Shown in pieces: positions 18,741 to 28,197 of a stretch of 64,000 nt of DNA. The notes beneath the pieces were generated by a model. That model made no database searches. It was not told the origin of the DNA and saw nothing but the letters and a program-made list of their open reading frames with translations. Position numbers and translations under genes: made by a program. Origin of the DNA: Pseudomonas sp. RC10 (GTDB lineage: Bacteria; Pseudomonadota; Gammaproteobacteria; Pseudomonadales; Pseudomonadaceae); the NCBI RefSeq assembly GCF_038397775.1, contig NZ_CP151650.1:5971001-6035000 (forward strand), written 5' to 3'. Positions within the stretch are counted from its first letter, which is position 1, and every line of letters starts with the position of its first letter.

Positions 18741-18894
18741 ATTTCAATTTCAGATGCAGCGTTTGACGCGCTTCGACACAACAAATTCAGTACTTCTTTG
18801 CGAAACGAATCTCGCATCTACAACCCTGAATCTACTGCATTTTCAGCCTCTTCGACCTGTCTGCATCGCTGCGTTCACGTCTCTGAGGCGCGCT

Positions 18895-18922
18895 ATTCTA
18901 CATTCCCAGAAACAGGTGTCAA
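18895..18922 (-). promoter_or_regulatory. Promoter of the tRNA operon
   Basis: On the minus strand a perfect -35 TTGACA (18917-18922), a 16-base spacer and -10 TAGAAT (18895-18900) are followed by a GC-rich discriminator AGCGCGCC. A GC-rich discriminator is typical of stable-RNA promoters under stringent control. The remaining DNA from 18741 to 18894 is a leader with no gene. Confidence 0.82.
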
Positions 18923-19022
18923 CCCTCTAAATTGCTTTTAAGACAAGGATTTGCGACTTTTTTTCGAGAACGCCTTCGAGGGCCGAAAATCGCGGGATCG
19001 AGCCTGTTTCCGAGCGCGCATG

Positions 19023-19050
19023 AAAAAGGGCGCACCCCTCGGCGCGCCCT
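19023..19050 (-). terminator. Intrinsic terminator of clpB
   Basis: On the minus strand AGGGCGCG...GTGCGCCCT forms a GC-rich hairpin followed by TTTTT. It lies about 30 bases after the clpB stop. Confidence 0.8.
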
Positions 19051-19079
19051 CCCATCCCCTTCTATATAGAAGCAGGCGA

Positions 19080-21644
19080 TCAGACGAATGCGATTTCGTC
19101 GTTCTCCACCGTGCCCTTGATGCTGGTGCCTGGCATGAAACCTCCGGACAGGATCAACTGAGCCAGCGGGTTTTCGATCCAGCGCTGAATCGCACGCTTC
19201 AGTGGCCGCGCGCCATACACCGGGTCGTAACCCACCGCGATCAGTTTCTCCAGCGCTTCCGGCGTCAACTCCAGGCTCAGGTCGCGCTCTGCCAGGCGCT
19301 GACGCAGGCGACCAAGCTGAATGTCTGTGATACCGGCAATCTGGTCATGGCCCAACGGCTCGAAAATCACCACTTCGTCGACCCGGTTGATGAACTCCGG
19401 ACGGAAGTGCGTGCTGATGGCGTCCATCACTGCCGCACGTTGCGCCTCGCGGTCACCCACCAACTCCTGAATGCGCGCCGACCCCAGGTTGGAGGTCATG
19501 ACGATCACCGTGTTGCGGAAATCGACAGTGCGACCGTGGCTGTCGGTCAGGCGTCCATCTTCCAGCACTTGCAGCAGGATGTTGAAGACATCCGGGTGCG
19601 CCTTCTCGACTTCGTCCAGCAGGATCACCGAGTACGGCTTGCGGCGTACGGCCTCGGTCAAATAACCGCCCTCCTCGTAACCGACATAGCCCGGTGGCGC
19701 ACCAATGAGGCGAGCCACGGAATGTTTCTCCATGAACTCGGACATGTCGATGCGGACCATAGCCTCTTCGGTGTCGAACAGGAATTCGGCCAACGCCTTG
19801 CACAGCTCGGTCTTACCCACGCCGGTCGGGCCGAGGAACATGAACGAGCCGCTCGGGCGATTCGGGTCAGACAACCCGGCGCGCGACCGCCGCACGGCAT
19901 TGGCCACGGCCACCACCGCTTCGTTCTGCCCGATCACGCGCTGGTGCAGCAGGCTTTCCATTTTCAGCAGCTTGTCGCGCTCGCCTTCGAGCATTTTCGA
20001 CACGGGAATCCCGGTCCACTTCGACACGACCTCGGCGATTTCTTCCTCGGTCACTTTGCTGCGCAGCAACTGGTTTTCCGGCTTGCCGTGCTGATCGACC
20101 ATTTGCAGGCTGCGTTCCAGATCGGGAATCACGCCGTATTGCAATTCGGCCATGCGATTGAGATCGCCACGACGACGCGCGGCCTCCAGTTCCTGACGCG
20201 ACTGCTCAATCTTCTGCTGAATCTGCGCAGAACCGGTGACCTCGGCTTTTTCGGAGGTCCAGATTTCTTCCAGATCAGCGTACTCGCGCTCCAGTCGGAC
20301 GATCTCTTCCTGAAGCTTTTCCAGACGCTTGATCGCGGCGTCATCGTCTTCCTTCTTCAGTGCCTGAGACTCAACCTTCAGCTGAATCAGGCGGCGCTCA
20401 AGACGATCCAGCACTTCAGGCTTGGAGTCGATTTCCATGCGAATGCGGCTGGCGGCTTCGTCGATCAGGTCAATGGCTTTGTCGGGCAACTGACGATCCG
20501 TGATGTAACGGTGACTGAGCTTGGCCGCCGCGATGATCGCGCCGTCGGTGATCGCCACTTTATGGTGAACCTCGTAGCGCTCTTTCAGGCCACGCAGGAT
20601 CGCGATGGTGTCTTCTTCGCTCGGCTCATCCACCAACACTTTCTGGAAGCGCCGTTCGAGTGCCGCATCCTTCTCTATATATTGGCGGTATTCGTTGAGG
20701 GTCGTCGCGCCCACGCAGTGCAGCTCGCCTCGCGCCAACGCTGGCTTGAGCATGTTGCCGGCGTCCATCGAGCCCTCGGCCTTGCCCGCACCGACCATGG
20801 TGTGCAGCTCGTCGATGAACAGAATGATCTGGCCTTCCTGCTTGGACAGCTCGTTCAGCACAGCTTTCAGGCGCTCTTCGAACTCGCCGCGAAATTTGGC
20901 ACCGGCAATCAGCGCGCCCATGTCGAGGGACAGCAAACGCTTGCCACGCAGGCCATCCGGCACCTCGCCGTTGATGATGCGCTGGGCGAGACCTTCGGCA
21001 ATCGCGGTTTTACCCACGCCTGGCTCGCCGATCAGCACCGGGTTATTCTTGGTGCGGCGTTGCAGGACCTGAATAGTCCGGCGAATTTCGTCGTCACGGC
21101 CAATGACAGGATCGAGCTTGCCTTCCTCGGCGCGCTTGGTCAGATCGACGGTGAATTTGTCCAGCGCCTGACGCGACTCTTCGGCATTCGGGTCGTTGAC
21201 CGCATCACCGCCGCGCAGGTTGCTGATGGCGTTTTCCAACGCTTTTTTGCTCACGCCCTGGCCAAGCAGCAACTTGCCGAGCTTGCTGTTTTCGTCCATT
21301 GCGGCGAGCAGCACCAGTTCGCTGGAAATGAACTGATCACCTTTCTGTTGGGCCAGACGGTCCGCTTGGTTGAGCAGGCGCGCCAAGTCCTGCGACATGT
21401 TCACGTCGCCCGTCGGGTTTTGAATTTTCGGCAGTTGGTCGAGTTCTTTGCTCAACGCCTTGCGCAGGCTGTTGATGTCGAAGCCGACTTGCAGCAGCAG
21501 GGGTTTGATCGAACCACCCTGCTGTTCGAGCAGCGCTTGCATCAAATGCGCGGGCTCGATGGCGGGATGGTCCATGCCCACCGCCAAAGATTGAGAATCT
21601 GATAAAGCGAGCTGAAGTTTGCTGGTTAAACGGTCAATACGCAT
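19080..21644 (-). CDS. clpB: ClpB protein disaggregase
   Basis: A cytoplasmic Hsp100 AAA+ hexamer that pulls polypeptides out of aggregates together with DnaK. At 854 residues it is the usual length. It has the N-domain (1-145), a first AAA+ domain with Walker A GEPGVGKT at 206-213 and Walker [10 protein letters not shown], and the long coiled-coil M-domain ([21 protein letters not shown] onward). The second AAA+ domain has Walker A GPTGVGKT and an arginine-rich sensor 2 region ([18 protein letters not shown]). The start ATGCGTATTGACC is preceded by AGGAAGGTG. A sigma-32-type promoter lies upstream and an intrinsic terminator downstream, so it is a single-gene heat-shock unit. Confidence 0.98.
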   Translation of the reverse strand: MRIDRLTSKLQLALSDSQSLAVGMDHPAIEPAHLMQALLEQQGGSIKPLLLQVGFDINSLRKALSKELDQLPKIQNPTGDVNMSQDLARLLNQADRLAQQKGDQFISSELVLLAAMDENSKLGKLLLGQGVSKKALENAISNLRGGDAVNDPNAEESRQALDKFTVDLTKRAEEGKLDPVIGRDDEIRRTIQVLQRRTKNNPVLIGEPGVGKTAIAEGLAQRIINGEVPDGLRGKRLLSLDMGALIAGAKFRGEFEERLKAVLNELSKQEGQIILFIDELHTMVGAGKAEGSMDAGNMLKPALARGELHCVGATTLNEYRQYIEKDAALERRFQKVLVDEPSEEDTIAILRGLKERYEVHHKVAITDGAIIAAAKLSHRYITDRQLPDKAIDLIDEAASRIRMEIDSKPEVLDRLERRLIQLKVESQALKKEDDDAAIKRLEKLQEEIVRLEREYADLEEIWTSEKAEVTGSAQIQQKIEQSRQELEAARRRGDLNRMAELQYGVIPDLERSLQMVDQHGKPENQLLRSKVTEEEIAEVVSKWTGIPVSKMLEGERDKLLKMESLLHQRVIGQNEAVVAVANAVRRSRAGLSDPNRPSGSFMFLGPTGVGKTELCKALAEFLFDTEEAMVRIDMSEFMEKHSVARLIGAPPGYVGYEEGGYLTEAVRRKPYSVILLDEVEKAHPDVFNILLQVLEDGRLTDSHGRTVDFRNTVIVMTSNLGSARIQELVGDREAQRAAVMDAISTHFRPEFINRVDEVVIFEPLGHDQIAGITDIQLGRLRQRLAERDLSLELTPEALEKLIAVGYDPVYGARPLKRAIQRWIENPLAQLILSGGFMPGTSIKGTVENDEIAFV

Positions 21645-21716
21645 TGGTCACCTTCCTAATGGGCAGGCCGGAGCAATGAACACACCTTAATAAAGAAAAC
21701 CTGCCAGATAGCCCTT

Positions 21717-21744
21717 AGATGTGGCCGATTTAACAGGATTCAAG
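21717..21744 (-). promoter_or_regulatory. Sigma-32 (RpoH) type promoter of clpB
   Basis: On the minus strand CTTGAAT (21738-21744), 13 bases, then CCACATCT (21717-21724). This matches the heat-shock consensus CTTGAAA-N11-16-CCCCATNT with one difference in each box. It lies about 75 bases upstream of the clpB start. The expected heat-shock control of clpB supports the call. Confidence 0.8.
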
Positions 21745-21830
21745 CGGCGGGCGCTTGACACAGGACAACATTAGCTGGCGAGAAGGGTTTAGGAGAGGAA
21801 ATCGAGGATGGTCGGACTGGAATACAAAAC

Positions 21831-21919
21831 CTGTGGGAGCGAATTTATTCGCGAAGGTCGGTCAGGCAACGGAGATACGTAGGCATACAACCCTATCGCG
21901 AATAAATTCGCTCACACAG
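21831..21919. repeat. REP-type inverted repeat pair
   Basis: Two 23-base arms, at 21831-21853 and 21897-21919, each reading outside-in as CTGTGNGAGCGAATTTATTC plus GCG, differ at one position. They can form a long hairpin with a 43-base loop. It sits between the divergent clpB promoter and the end of pgeF and looks like a Pseudomonas REP doublet. Confidence 0.85.
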
Positions 21920-21936
21920 AATGAATCAGAGGTGAG

Positions 21937-22686
21937 TCAGGCAGACGGCAGAGATTCGATCCACACCAACGACGCAAACCGACCTGTGCGTGCGCCGCGA
22001 CGATAGGAGAAAAAACGCTCGTCGTTGTAGGTCGACAACCCGCCGCCATACACCGCCGTCACACCATGGGCCGCCAAACGCATGCGCGCCAGTTGGTAAA
22101 TATCGGCCATGAATTTGCCGTCGTTGACGCTCGGCACGAAGGCTTCGGCCGTTTCGGGGTGCGACGCCATGAAGGCTTCGCGCACTTCCGGGCCGACTTC
22201 GAACGCTTGAGGACCGATGGCCGGTCCCAGCCAGACAAGGATGTCAGCAGGCGCATCGGCGAAGCTCTCGACCGCTGCCTCCAGCACACCCGCCGCCAAA
22301 CCGCGCCAACCCGCATGGGCGGCCGCGACTTGGGTGCCCTGTCGATTACAAAACAGCGCGGGCAGGCAGTCAGCCGTCATGATCGTGCAAGCGACACCCG
22401 GCGTCTTGCTCCAACTGGCATCCGCTTGAATCACATGAGCAGCCGATGCCTCGACCACGTTGATGCCATGCACTTGCTTGAGCCATGCGGGCTGGATGTT
22501 CAAAGCGGTCGTGAGTGTCGAACGATTCTGAGCAACGGCATCAGGCTCGTCATCGACATGATCGCCAAGGTTGAAACTGTCGAACGGCGCCACGCTGACG
22601 CCGCCCGATCGAGTGGTGACGCACGCCTTTATCCCCAACGGCGCAGGCCAGTCGGGAGTCAGCCAGTCCGCCACGAACTCACTCAT
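21937..22686 (-). CDS. pgeF: Laccase-domain (YfiH/PgeF) family protein, purine nucleoside phosphorylase or peptidoglycan editing factor
   Basis: A 249-residue cytoplasmic protein of the Cu-oxidase_4 / YfiH family. The metal-site motifs are visible: a VHG at LKQVHGINVV, a Cys in MTADCLPALF, and AAAHAGWRGLAAGV. Family members act on nucleosides and proofread peptidoglycan stem peptides; which activity dominates here is not shown. The start overlaps the rluD stop by four bases (ATGA), so the two are translationally coupled. The order bamD, rluD, yfiH, clpB is conserved in pseudomonads. Confidence 0.93.
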   Translation of the reverse strand: MSEFVADWLTPDWPAPLGIKACVTTRSGGVSVAPFDSFNLGDHVDDEPDAVAQNRSTLTTALNIQPAWLKQVHGINVVEASAAHVIQADASWSKTPGVACTIMTADCLPALFCNRQGTQVAAAHAGWRGLAAGVLEAAVESFADAPADILVWLGPAIGPQAFEVGPEVREAFMASHPETAEAFVPSVNDGKFMADIYQLARMRLAAHGVTAVYGGGLSTYNDERFFSYRRGARTGRFASLVWIESLPSA

Positions 22687-23645
22687 CCGATGAACGCCTC
22701 ACGATCCTGCTTCAACAGCGACAGCAGCCAGTTGAAGTCCTCTGGCAGTGGCGATTCCCAGCCCATGCGCTGACCGGTCGTCGGATGATCCAGCTCCAGG
22801 AATCGCGCGTGCAGGGCCTGACGCGGGAAATGCTTCAACGACTCAACCATGGTCTGGCTGGCCGCTGGCGGAATGCGGAAGCGACCGCCGTAGGCCGGAT
22901 CGCCCACCAACGGGAAGTTGATGTGCGCCATGTGCACGCGAATCTGGTGAGTACGGCCGGTTTCCAGCTTGACCCGCACGTGGGTGTGGGACCGGAAACG
23001 CTCCAGCACGCGGTAATGACTGACCGCGGGCTTGCCGCCTTCCATCACGGCCATGCGCTGACGTTGTTGGCCGTGGCGCCCGATCGGGGCGTTGATCTTG
23101 CCACCAGCGGTGACCACGCCGATCACGATGCACTCGTAGATCCGGCTGACCGAGCGCTTCTGCAACTGGGTGACCAGTTGGGTCTGTGCCTGAATGGTCT
23201 TGGCCACCACCATCAAACCGGTGGTGTCCTTGTCCAGACGGTGCACGATGCCCGCACGCGGGACATTGATGATGTCCGGCACATGATGCAGCAGCGCGTT
23301 GAGCAGGGTGCCGTCGGCATGGCCTGCCGCCGGGTGCACGACCAGCCCGGCCGGTTTGTTGATCACCAGAATCTGGTCGTCTTCATAGACGATATCCAGT
23401 TCGATGTCCTGGGCCACCCATTCACCTTGGGCCTCTTGCTCGGCCTTGAGGACCAGTTCGGCGCCGCCATGCACGATGTCACGCGGGCGCAGTACGCCTC
23501 CGTCCACAGTCAGGCGGCCGTCTTTGATCCAGGCGGAAAGGCGCGAGCGCGAATGCTCGGCGAAGAGTTGGGCGGCGACTTGGTCGAGGCGTTGACCGCC
23601 CAATTCGGACGGCACCTCTGCGCGAAGTTCAATGATCTCAGACAT
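22683..23645 (-). CDS. rluD: 23S rRNA pseudouridine synthase D
   Basis: Modifies uridines 1911, 1915 and 1917 of 23S rRNA helix 69 (family knowledge). It has an N-terminal S4 domain (QRLDQVAAQLFAEHSRSRLSAWIKDGRLTV is split by the S4 fold) and the catalytic core with the RluA signature HRLDKDTTGLMVVAK, whose Asp is the nucleophile. I chose ATG at 23645 (MSEIIELRAEV, 320 aa), which fits family length. An in-frame GTG at 23666 would add seven residues. Neither start has a clear ribosome-binding site. It is divergent from bamD with about 150 bases between. Confidence 0.95.
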   Translation of the reverse strand: MSEIIELRAEVPSELGGQRLDQVAAQLFAEHSRSRLSAWIKDGRLTVDGGVLRPRDIVHGGAELVLKAEQEAQGEWVAQDIELDIVYEDDQILVINKPAGLVVHPAAGHADGTLLNALLHHVPDIINVPRAGIVHRLDKDTTGLMVVAKTIQAQTQLVTQLQKRSVSRIYECIVIGVVTAGGKINAPIGRHGQQRQRMAVMEGGKPAVSHYRVLERFRSHTHVRVKLETGRTHQIRVHMAHINFPLVGDPAYGGRFRIPPAASQTMVESLKHFPRQALHARFLELDHPTTGQRMGWESPLPEDFNWLLSLLKQDREAFIG

Positions 23646-23796
23646 GCTCAAACTAGGAGGTGGCACTGGCCTTTGGTTTCGGCTGTGCGCTTGTGGTTAA
23701 ATACGGCGTCTTTTGTCCCGGGGGTTCCACGGGGCGCCCATCATAACAGGACGGTCCTGCGCAAGACAGCAGGCCGTTATAGGGACGCAAGCCGCC

Positions 23797-24813
23797 ATGC
23801 AAGTGAAACACCTGCTGCTGATAGCCATCCTCGGACTTACCGCTGCCTGTTCTTCGAAGAAAGAAGTCATCGACGAAAACCTCAGCGAAGTCGAGCTGTA
23901 CCAGCAGGCGCAGGCCGATCTGGACAACAACAGCTACAACAGCGCGAGCGAAAAACTCAAGGCGCTGGAATCCCGCTACCCGTTTGGTCGTTATGCCGAC
24001 CAGGCCCAGCTGGAACTGATCTACGCCAACTATAAGAATGGTGAGCCCGAGGCTGCGAAATCCGCCGCCGAGCGCTTCATCCGTCTACATCCGCAGCACC
24101 CGAACGTCGATTACGCCTACTACCTGAAAGGCCTGACCTCGTTCGACCAGGACGTGGGCATCATTGCGCGCTTCCTGCCGCTGGACCAGACCAAGCGCGA
24201 TCCTGGCGCCGCTCGCGACTCTTACAACGAGTTCGCCCAGCTGACCAGCCGCTACCCGAACAGCCGCTACGCACCGGACGCCAAGCAGCGCATGATTTAT
24301 CTGCGCAACCTGCTGGCCGCCTATGAAATCCATGTGGCCGACTACTACCTGACCCGTCAGGCGTATGTCGCTGCCGTGAACCGTGGCCGCTACGTGGTGG
24401 AAAACTTCCAGGAAACCCCATCGGTCGGTGACGGCCTGGCGGTAATGGTCGAAGGCTACCAGCGCCTGCACCTGGATGACCTGGCCGACACCAGCCTGCA
24501 AGTCCTGAAAGCCAACTATCCGGACCACCCACAGCTGGCCGATGGCAAATTCAGCGCTCGCACCCCCGATCCGGACAACCGTTCGTGGCTGTCGAAAGCA
24601 ACGCTGGGCCTGATCGAAAGCCGTCCGCCGCTGCCACCGGGAGAAACCCGCGCCAACCAGGACGTGATCAAGCAGTACCAGGACGCGAAGGACGCCATTC
24701 CGCCAGAGCTGTTGCCTGAGAACCAGAGCGAAGAGAAGAAAAACACTGACGATGACGGCACCCCGAAAAGCCGCTCGATCTTCAGTTACATGACCTTTGG
24801 CTTGTTCGACTGA
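23797..24813 (+). CDS. bamD: Outer membrane assembly lipoprotein BamD (ComL)
   Basis: An essential lipoprotein of the Bam complex that inserts beta-barrels into the outer membrane. The start ATG at 23797 gives [18 protein letters not shown] with lipobox LTAAC, the Cys being residue 18. Extending upstream to 23713 would destroy the signal peptide. The mature part is a TPR-like superhelix ([20 protein letters not shown], then [20 protein letters not shown]). The 338 residues are typical of pseudomonads, with a charged C-terminal tail. An intrinsic terminator follows. It would be needed to insert the autotransporter barrel encoded at 839. Confidence 0.97.
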   Translation: MQVKHLLLIAILGLTAACSSKKEVIDENLSEVELYQQAQADLDNNSYNSASEKLKALESRYPFGRYADQAQLELIYANYKNGEPEAAKSAAERFIRLHPQHPNVDYAYYLKGLTSFDQDVGIIARFLPLDQTKRDPGAARDSYNEFAQLTSRYPNSRYAPDAKQRMIYLRNLLAAYEIHVADYYLTRQAYVAAVNRGRYVVENFQETPSVGDGLAVMVEGYQRLHLDDLADTSLQVLKANYPDHPQLADGKFSARTPDPDNRSWLSKATLGLIESRPPLPPGETRANQDVIKQYQDAKDAIPPELLPENQSEEKKNTDDDGTPKSRSIFSYMTFGLFD

Positions 24814-24840
24814 TTCAGTCACACCGTTTGCGTCACACAA

Positions 24841-24866
24841 AGAGAGGTCCTACGGGACCTCTTTTT
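24841..24866 (+). terminator. Intrinsic terminator of bamD
   Basis: The stem AGAGGTCC/GGACCTCT around a TACG tetraloop is followed by TTTTTC, 30 bases after the bamD stop. Confidence 0.88.
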
Positions 24867-24957
24867 CATTTCCGACACTCTGGAACGGCTTTGCTCACTG
24901 TGCGCCCGCCAGCGCCTTGGCTACACTGCGACATCTTCACTGACTAAGCTGGTAAAC

Positions 24958-25197
24958 ATGATTCGCTTGATTATGTGGGTCGCCCTGATCATGGCGGCGA
25001 TCTGGTTCTTCAAACGCTTGACCAAAGGTCCGGCCCCTCGCCCGAAACCCGCCGCGCCTGAAATCGACGCGGCGCCGATGGTGCGTTGCGCGCAATGTGG
25101 CGTTCACGTTCCTCGCGATCGCGCGTTGAGCCAAGGTCAGCAATGGTATTGCACCGAAGCCCATCGGCTTCAGGGCCCTGCCGCCCGTGACCGCTGA
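24958..25197 (+). CDS. PP0621-family small membrane-anchored protein
   Basis: A 79-residue protein with an N-terminal membrane helix (LIMWVALIMAAIWFF), a Pro-rich linker and a C-terminal region with two CxxC-like cysteines (VRCAQCGVHVPRDRAL) plus a third Cys in WYCTEAH. It could bind zinc as a small knuckle, but its function is unknown. It lies directly before pilS, which begins inside it (11-base overlap), so the two are probably co-transcribed and coupled. Confidence 0.85.
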   Translation: MIRLIMWVALIMAAIWFFKRLTKGPAPRPKPAAPEIDAAPMVRCAQCGVHVPRDRALSQGQQWYCTEAHRLQGPAARDR

Positions 25198-26779
25198 AAC
25201 CCTTTCGCTGGCCACCCCTCAGGCCCAGCGCATCCTGCGGTTGTATCACCTCTATCGCCTGAGCATTGGCATCCTGCTGGTGCTGCTGATTTCCAGCAGC
25301 CTGGACGCCGAACTGCTGGAGCTGGCGGATATCGAGCTGTTTCGCACCGGCTGCTGGCTGTATCTGGTGTTCAACATCCTGGTGGTCGTGCTGCTTGAAC
25401 GACCGACCCGTCAAGGGCAACTGTTCACCCTGGCCACGACCGACGCGATCATGCTCTGCGCGCTGTTCTACGCGGGCGGTGGCGCGCCGAGTGGAATTGG
25501 CAACCTGATCGTCGCGTCGGTCGCGATCAGCAATGTCTTGCTGCGCAAGCGCACAGGCCTGCTGATCGCCGCCATTTCCGCGATTGGCATCATTTACCTG
25601 ACCTTCTACATCAGCTATCACAAGCCTGCTGCCGCCAATCACTTCGTTCAGGCCGGCTCCCTGGGTGCGCTGTGTTTCGCGGCAGCCCTGTTGGTGCAGA
25701 CCCTGGCCAGACGCTTGCAGGTGAGCGAAGACATCGCCGAACAACGTGCCGCCGATGTCGACAACCTTGAAGAGCTCAACGCGCTCATCCTTGAACGCAT
25801 GCGCACGGGCATTCTGGTGCTGGACGCCGATCACAAGGTGTTGCTGGCCAATCACAGCGCGCTCACGTTGTTGGGTCACGAGCGCCTACTGGGGGAAGCC
25901 ATTGATCTGTACTCGCCCCAACTGGTGGAGCGGCTGCGGCAATGGCAGATCAACTCGTCGATGATTCCGCGCAGCATGACCACGTCGGCGATCGGCCCCG
26001 TGTTGCGCCCCGGCTTCATCGCGCTGACTCGCGGGCACCAGCGGCACACCCTGGTGTTTCTCGACGACCTTTCGCAAATCTCCCAACAGGCCCAGCAACT
26101 CAAGCTCGCCGCGTTAGGTCGGCTGACGGCTGGCATTGCCCATGAAATTCGCAACCCCCTGGGCGCGATCAGCCACGCAGCCCAGCTGCTGCATGAATCC
26201 GAGGAACTGGCGGCGCCGGACCGGCGTCTCAGTCAGATCATTCAAGATCAATCGCGACGGATGAATCTGGTGATCGAGAACGTCTTGCAGCTGTCCCGCC
26301 GACGTCAGACCGAACCGCACCTGCTCGACCTCCGGCAGTGGCTCGAACACTTCGTCGCCGACTTCCGCAGTCGACTGCCGACCGATCAGTCCCTGCATGT
26401 CGAGATCGGTTTCGGCACCCTCACTACCCGCATGGACGCCGAACAACTCCAGCAGGTCATGACCAACCTCGTGCAGAACGGCCTGCGCTACAGCGGCCAA
26501 TTGCATGAGCGTGCGCAGGTCTGGCTGAGGCTGTTTCATGATGCCCACAGCGACCTGCCAAGCCTTGAAGTGCTGGACGATGGCCCCGGCGTCGCGGCCG
26601 AGCACCTGTCGAAAATCTTCGAGCCGTTTTTCACCACGGAAAGCAAAGGCACGGGGCTGGGGCTGTACCTTTCGCGAGAATTGTGCGAAAGCAATCAGGC
26701 GAACCTGGATTACACACCACGGGAAGGTGGCGGCAGTTGTATGCGGGTCACCTTCGCCCATCCGTTCAAATTGAGTTGA
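25187..26779 (+). CDS. pilS: Type IV pilus sensor histidine kinase PilS
   Basis: The inner-membrane kinase that controls PilR and so transcription of the major pilin. It starts at GTG 25187. Residues about 20-180 hold six membrane segments in three hairpins. A PAS-like region follows (LEELNALILERMRTGILVLDADHKV, broken here by the fold description only), then the HisKA domain with H319 in IAHEIRNPLGAISH. The HATPase domain has N-box NLVQNGLRYS, G1 DDGPGV and G2 GTGLGLYLSRE. The length of 530 aa is usual. pilR starts three bases after its stop. Confidence 0.96.
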   Translation: MTAETLSLATPQAQRILRLYHLYRLSIGILLVLLISSSLDAELLELADIELFRTGCWLYLVFNILVVVLLERPTRQGQLFTLATTDAIMLCALFYAGGGAPSGIGNLIVASVAISNVLLRKRTGLLIAAISAIGIIYLTFYISYHKPAAANHFVQAGSLGALCFAAALLVQTLARRLQVSEDIAEQRAADVDNLEELNALILERMRTGILVLDADHKVLLANHSALTLLGHERLLGEAIDLYSPQLVERLRQWQINSSMIPRSMTTSAIGPVLRPGFIALTRGHQRHTLVFLDDLSQISQQAQQLKLAALGRLTAGIAHEIRNPLGAISHAAQLLHESEELAAPDRRLSQIIQDQSRRMNLVIENVLQLSRRRQTEPHLLDLRQWLEHFVADFRSRLPTDQSLHVEIGFGTLTTRMDAEQLQQVMTNLVQNGLRYSGQLHERAQVWLRLFHDAHSDLPSLEVLDDGPGVAAEHLSKIFEPFFTTESKGTGLGLYLSRELCESNQANLDYTPREGGGSCMRVTFAHPFKLS

Positions 26780-26781
26780 AC

Positions 26782-28122
26782 ATGAGCCCACGGCAAAAAA
26801 TCCTGATCGTCGATGACGAGCCCGACATTCGTGAACTGCTGGAAATCACGCTGGGCCGGATGAAACTGGACACCCGCAGCGCGCGGAACGTCAAGGAAGC
26901 ACAAGACTGGCTGGCCCGCGAGCCCTTCGACCTGTGCCTGACCGACATGCGCCTGCCCGACGGCAACGGCCTGGAACTCGTGCAACACATTCAGAAACGT
27001 CACGCGCAGGTTCCCGTGGCGATGATCACCGCTTTCGGCAGTCTCGACACCGCGATTCATGCCCTCAAGGCCGGTGCCTTCGACTTCCTCACCAAACCCG
27101 TGGATTTGGGACGACTGCGCGAACTGGTGGGCAGCGCGTTGCGTCTGCACAAATCGCCACTCAATGAAAACAGCATCGACAACCGACTGCTTGGCACTTC
27201 CCCGCCGATGCAGGCGCTGCGCAAACAGATCGGCAAGCTGGCACGCAGTCAGGCGCCGATCTACATCAGCGGCGAATCCGGCAGCGGTAAAGAACTGGTG
27301 GCGCGCCTGATCCACGAACAAGGCCCGCGCATCGACAAGCCGTTCGTGCCGGTCAACTGCGGCGCGATCCCAAGCGAATTGATGGAAAGCGAATTCTTCG
27401 GCCACCGCAAAGGCAGCTTCACCGGCGCCCACGAAGACAAGCCGGGACTGTTTCAGGTCGCCAACGGCGGCACCTTGTTTCTGGACGAAGTGGCTGACTT
27501 GCCACTGGCCATGCAGGTCAAACTGCTGCGCGCGATCCAGGAAAAATCCGTACGCCCGGTCGGGGGCCAGCAGGAACAAGTGGTGGATGTTCGCGTCCTG
27601 TGCGCCACCCACAAAGACCTCAGCGTCGAAGTGGCGGCCCAGCGTTTCCGCCAGGACCTCTACTACCGCCTCAACGTCATCGAACTGCGCGTCCCCCCAC
27701 TGCGCGAACGCCGCGAAGACATTGAAGACATTGCCAATAACGTCCTTCGTCGTCTCGCTGAAAACGCCACCCTGCCCCCTGCCCGCCTGGCGCCTCAGGC
27801 GTTGAGCGCGCTGAGGAGCTACCGCTTTCCCGGCAACGTCCGCGAACTGGAAAACATGCTCGAACGGGCTTACACCCTTTGCGAAAACGACCAGATCAAC
27901 GCCGACGACCTGCGCCTCGCCGAGCCGGTCAGCACCTCGGAACAAGACGGCCCGAGCCTCGCCGACATCGACAATCTGGAAGACTACCTGGAAAGCATCG
28001 AACGCAAGCTCATCCTGCAGGCGCTGGAAGAGACGCGCTGGAACAGAACGGCAGCGGCGCAGCGGTTGAACCTGACGTTCCGGTCGATGCGGTATCGGTT
28101 GAAGAAGCTGGGGTTGGAGTAA
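26782..28122 (+). CDS. pilR: Type IV pilus response regulator PilR (sigma-54 activator)
   Basis: An NtrC-class activator that turns on pilA with RpoN. The receiver domain (1-120) has phospho-acceptor D55 in LTDMRLPDG. The central AAA+ domain has Walker A GESGSGKE, the sigma-54 contact loop as GSFTGA (the common Ser variant of GAFTGA) and Walker B GGTLFLDEV. The C-terminal Fis-type helix-turn-helix reads TRWNRTAAAQRLNLTFRSMRYRL in two helices. I chose ATG 26782 (446 aa) over the longer open frame because the receiver domain begins at MSPRQKILIVDDE. Confidence 0.97.
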   Translation: MSPRQKILIVDDEPDIRELLEITLGRMKLDTRSARNVKEAQDWLAREPFDLCLTDMRLPDGNGLELVQHIQKRHAQVPVAMITAFGSLDTAIHALKAGAFDFLTKPVDLGRLRELVGSALRLHKSPLNENSIDNRLLGTSPPMQALRKQIGKLARSQAPIYISGESGSGKELVARLIHEQGPRIDKPFVPVNCGAIPSELMESEFFGHRKGSFTGAHEDKPGLFQVANGGTLFLDEVADLPLAMQVKLLRAIQEKSVRPVGGQQEQVVDVRVLCATHKDLSVEVAAQRFRQDLYYRLNVIELRVPPLRERREDIEDIANNVLRRLAENATLPPARLAPQALSALRSYRFPGNVRELENMLERAYTLCENDQINADDLRLAEPVSTSEQDGPSLADIDNLEDYLESIERKLILQALEETRWNRTAAAQRLNLTFRSMRYRLKKLGLE

Positions 28123-28141
28123 GCCCCCTTTCACGATTGAT

Positions 28142-28180
28142 AGTTCCCAAAAAGGGAACTATCGTACCCTTTTTGGGAAT
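28142..28180 (+). promoter_or_regulatory. Paired palindromic operator before the MNT/HEPN-like cassette
   Basis: Two A5/T5-centred palindromes lie side by side: AGTTCCCAAAAAGGGAACT (28142-28160) and TACCCTTTTTGGGAAT (28164-28179). They also form a larger dyad with each other. The second ends 19 bases before the ATG of the next gene, whose product has an N-terminal winged helix, so autorepression is the natural inference. No Shine-Dalgarno is visible before that ATG, so the transcript may be very short-leadered. Confidence 0.75.
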
Positions 28181-28197
28181 TATCTCGTCTAACCACT

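Noticed and set aside
18142..18941. Short frames crossing the tRNA genes on both strands
   Set aside because: They are translations of tRNA sequence and spacers; the tRNA structures account for the DNA.
18951..21602. An 883-codon frame antisense to clpB
   Set aside because: It is a shadow of the highly conserved clpB frame; the translation ([12 protein letters not shown] His/Gln-rich text) looks like reverse-complement coding and has no start signals.
28142..28180. The palindromes after pilR as an intrinsic terminator of pilR
   Set aside because: The loops are A5/T5 and no T-run follows the first stem. The paired arrangement next to a wHTH gene fits an operator better, although some termination effect cannot be excluded.
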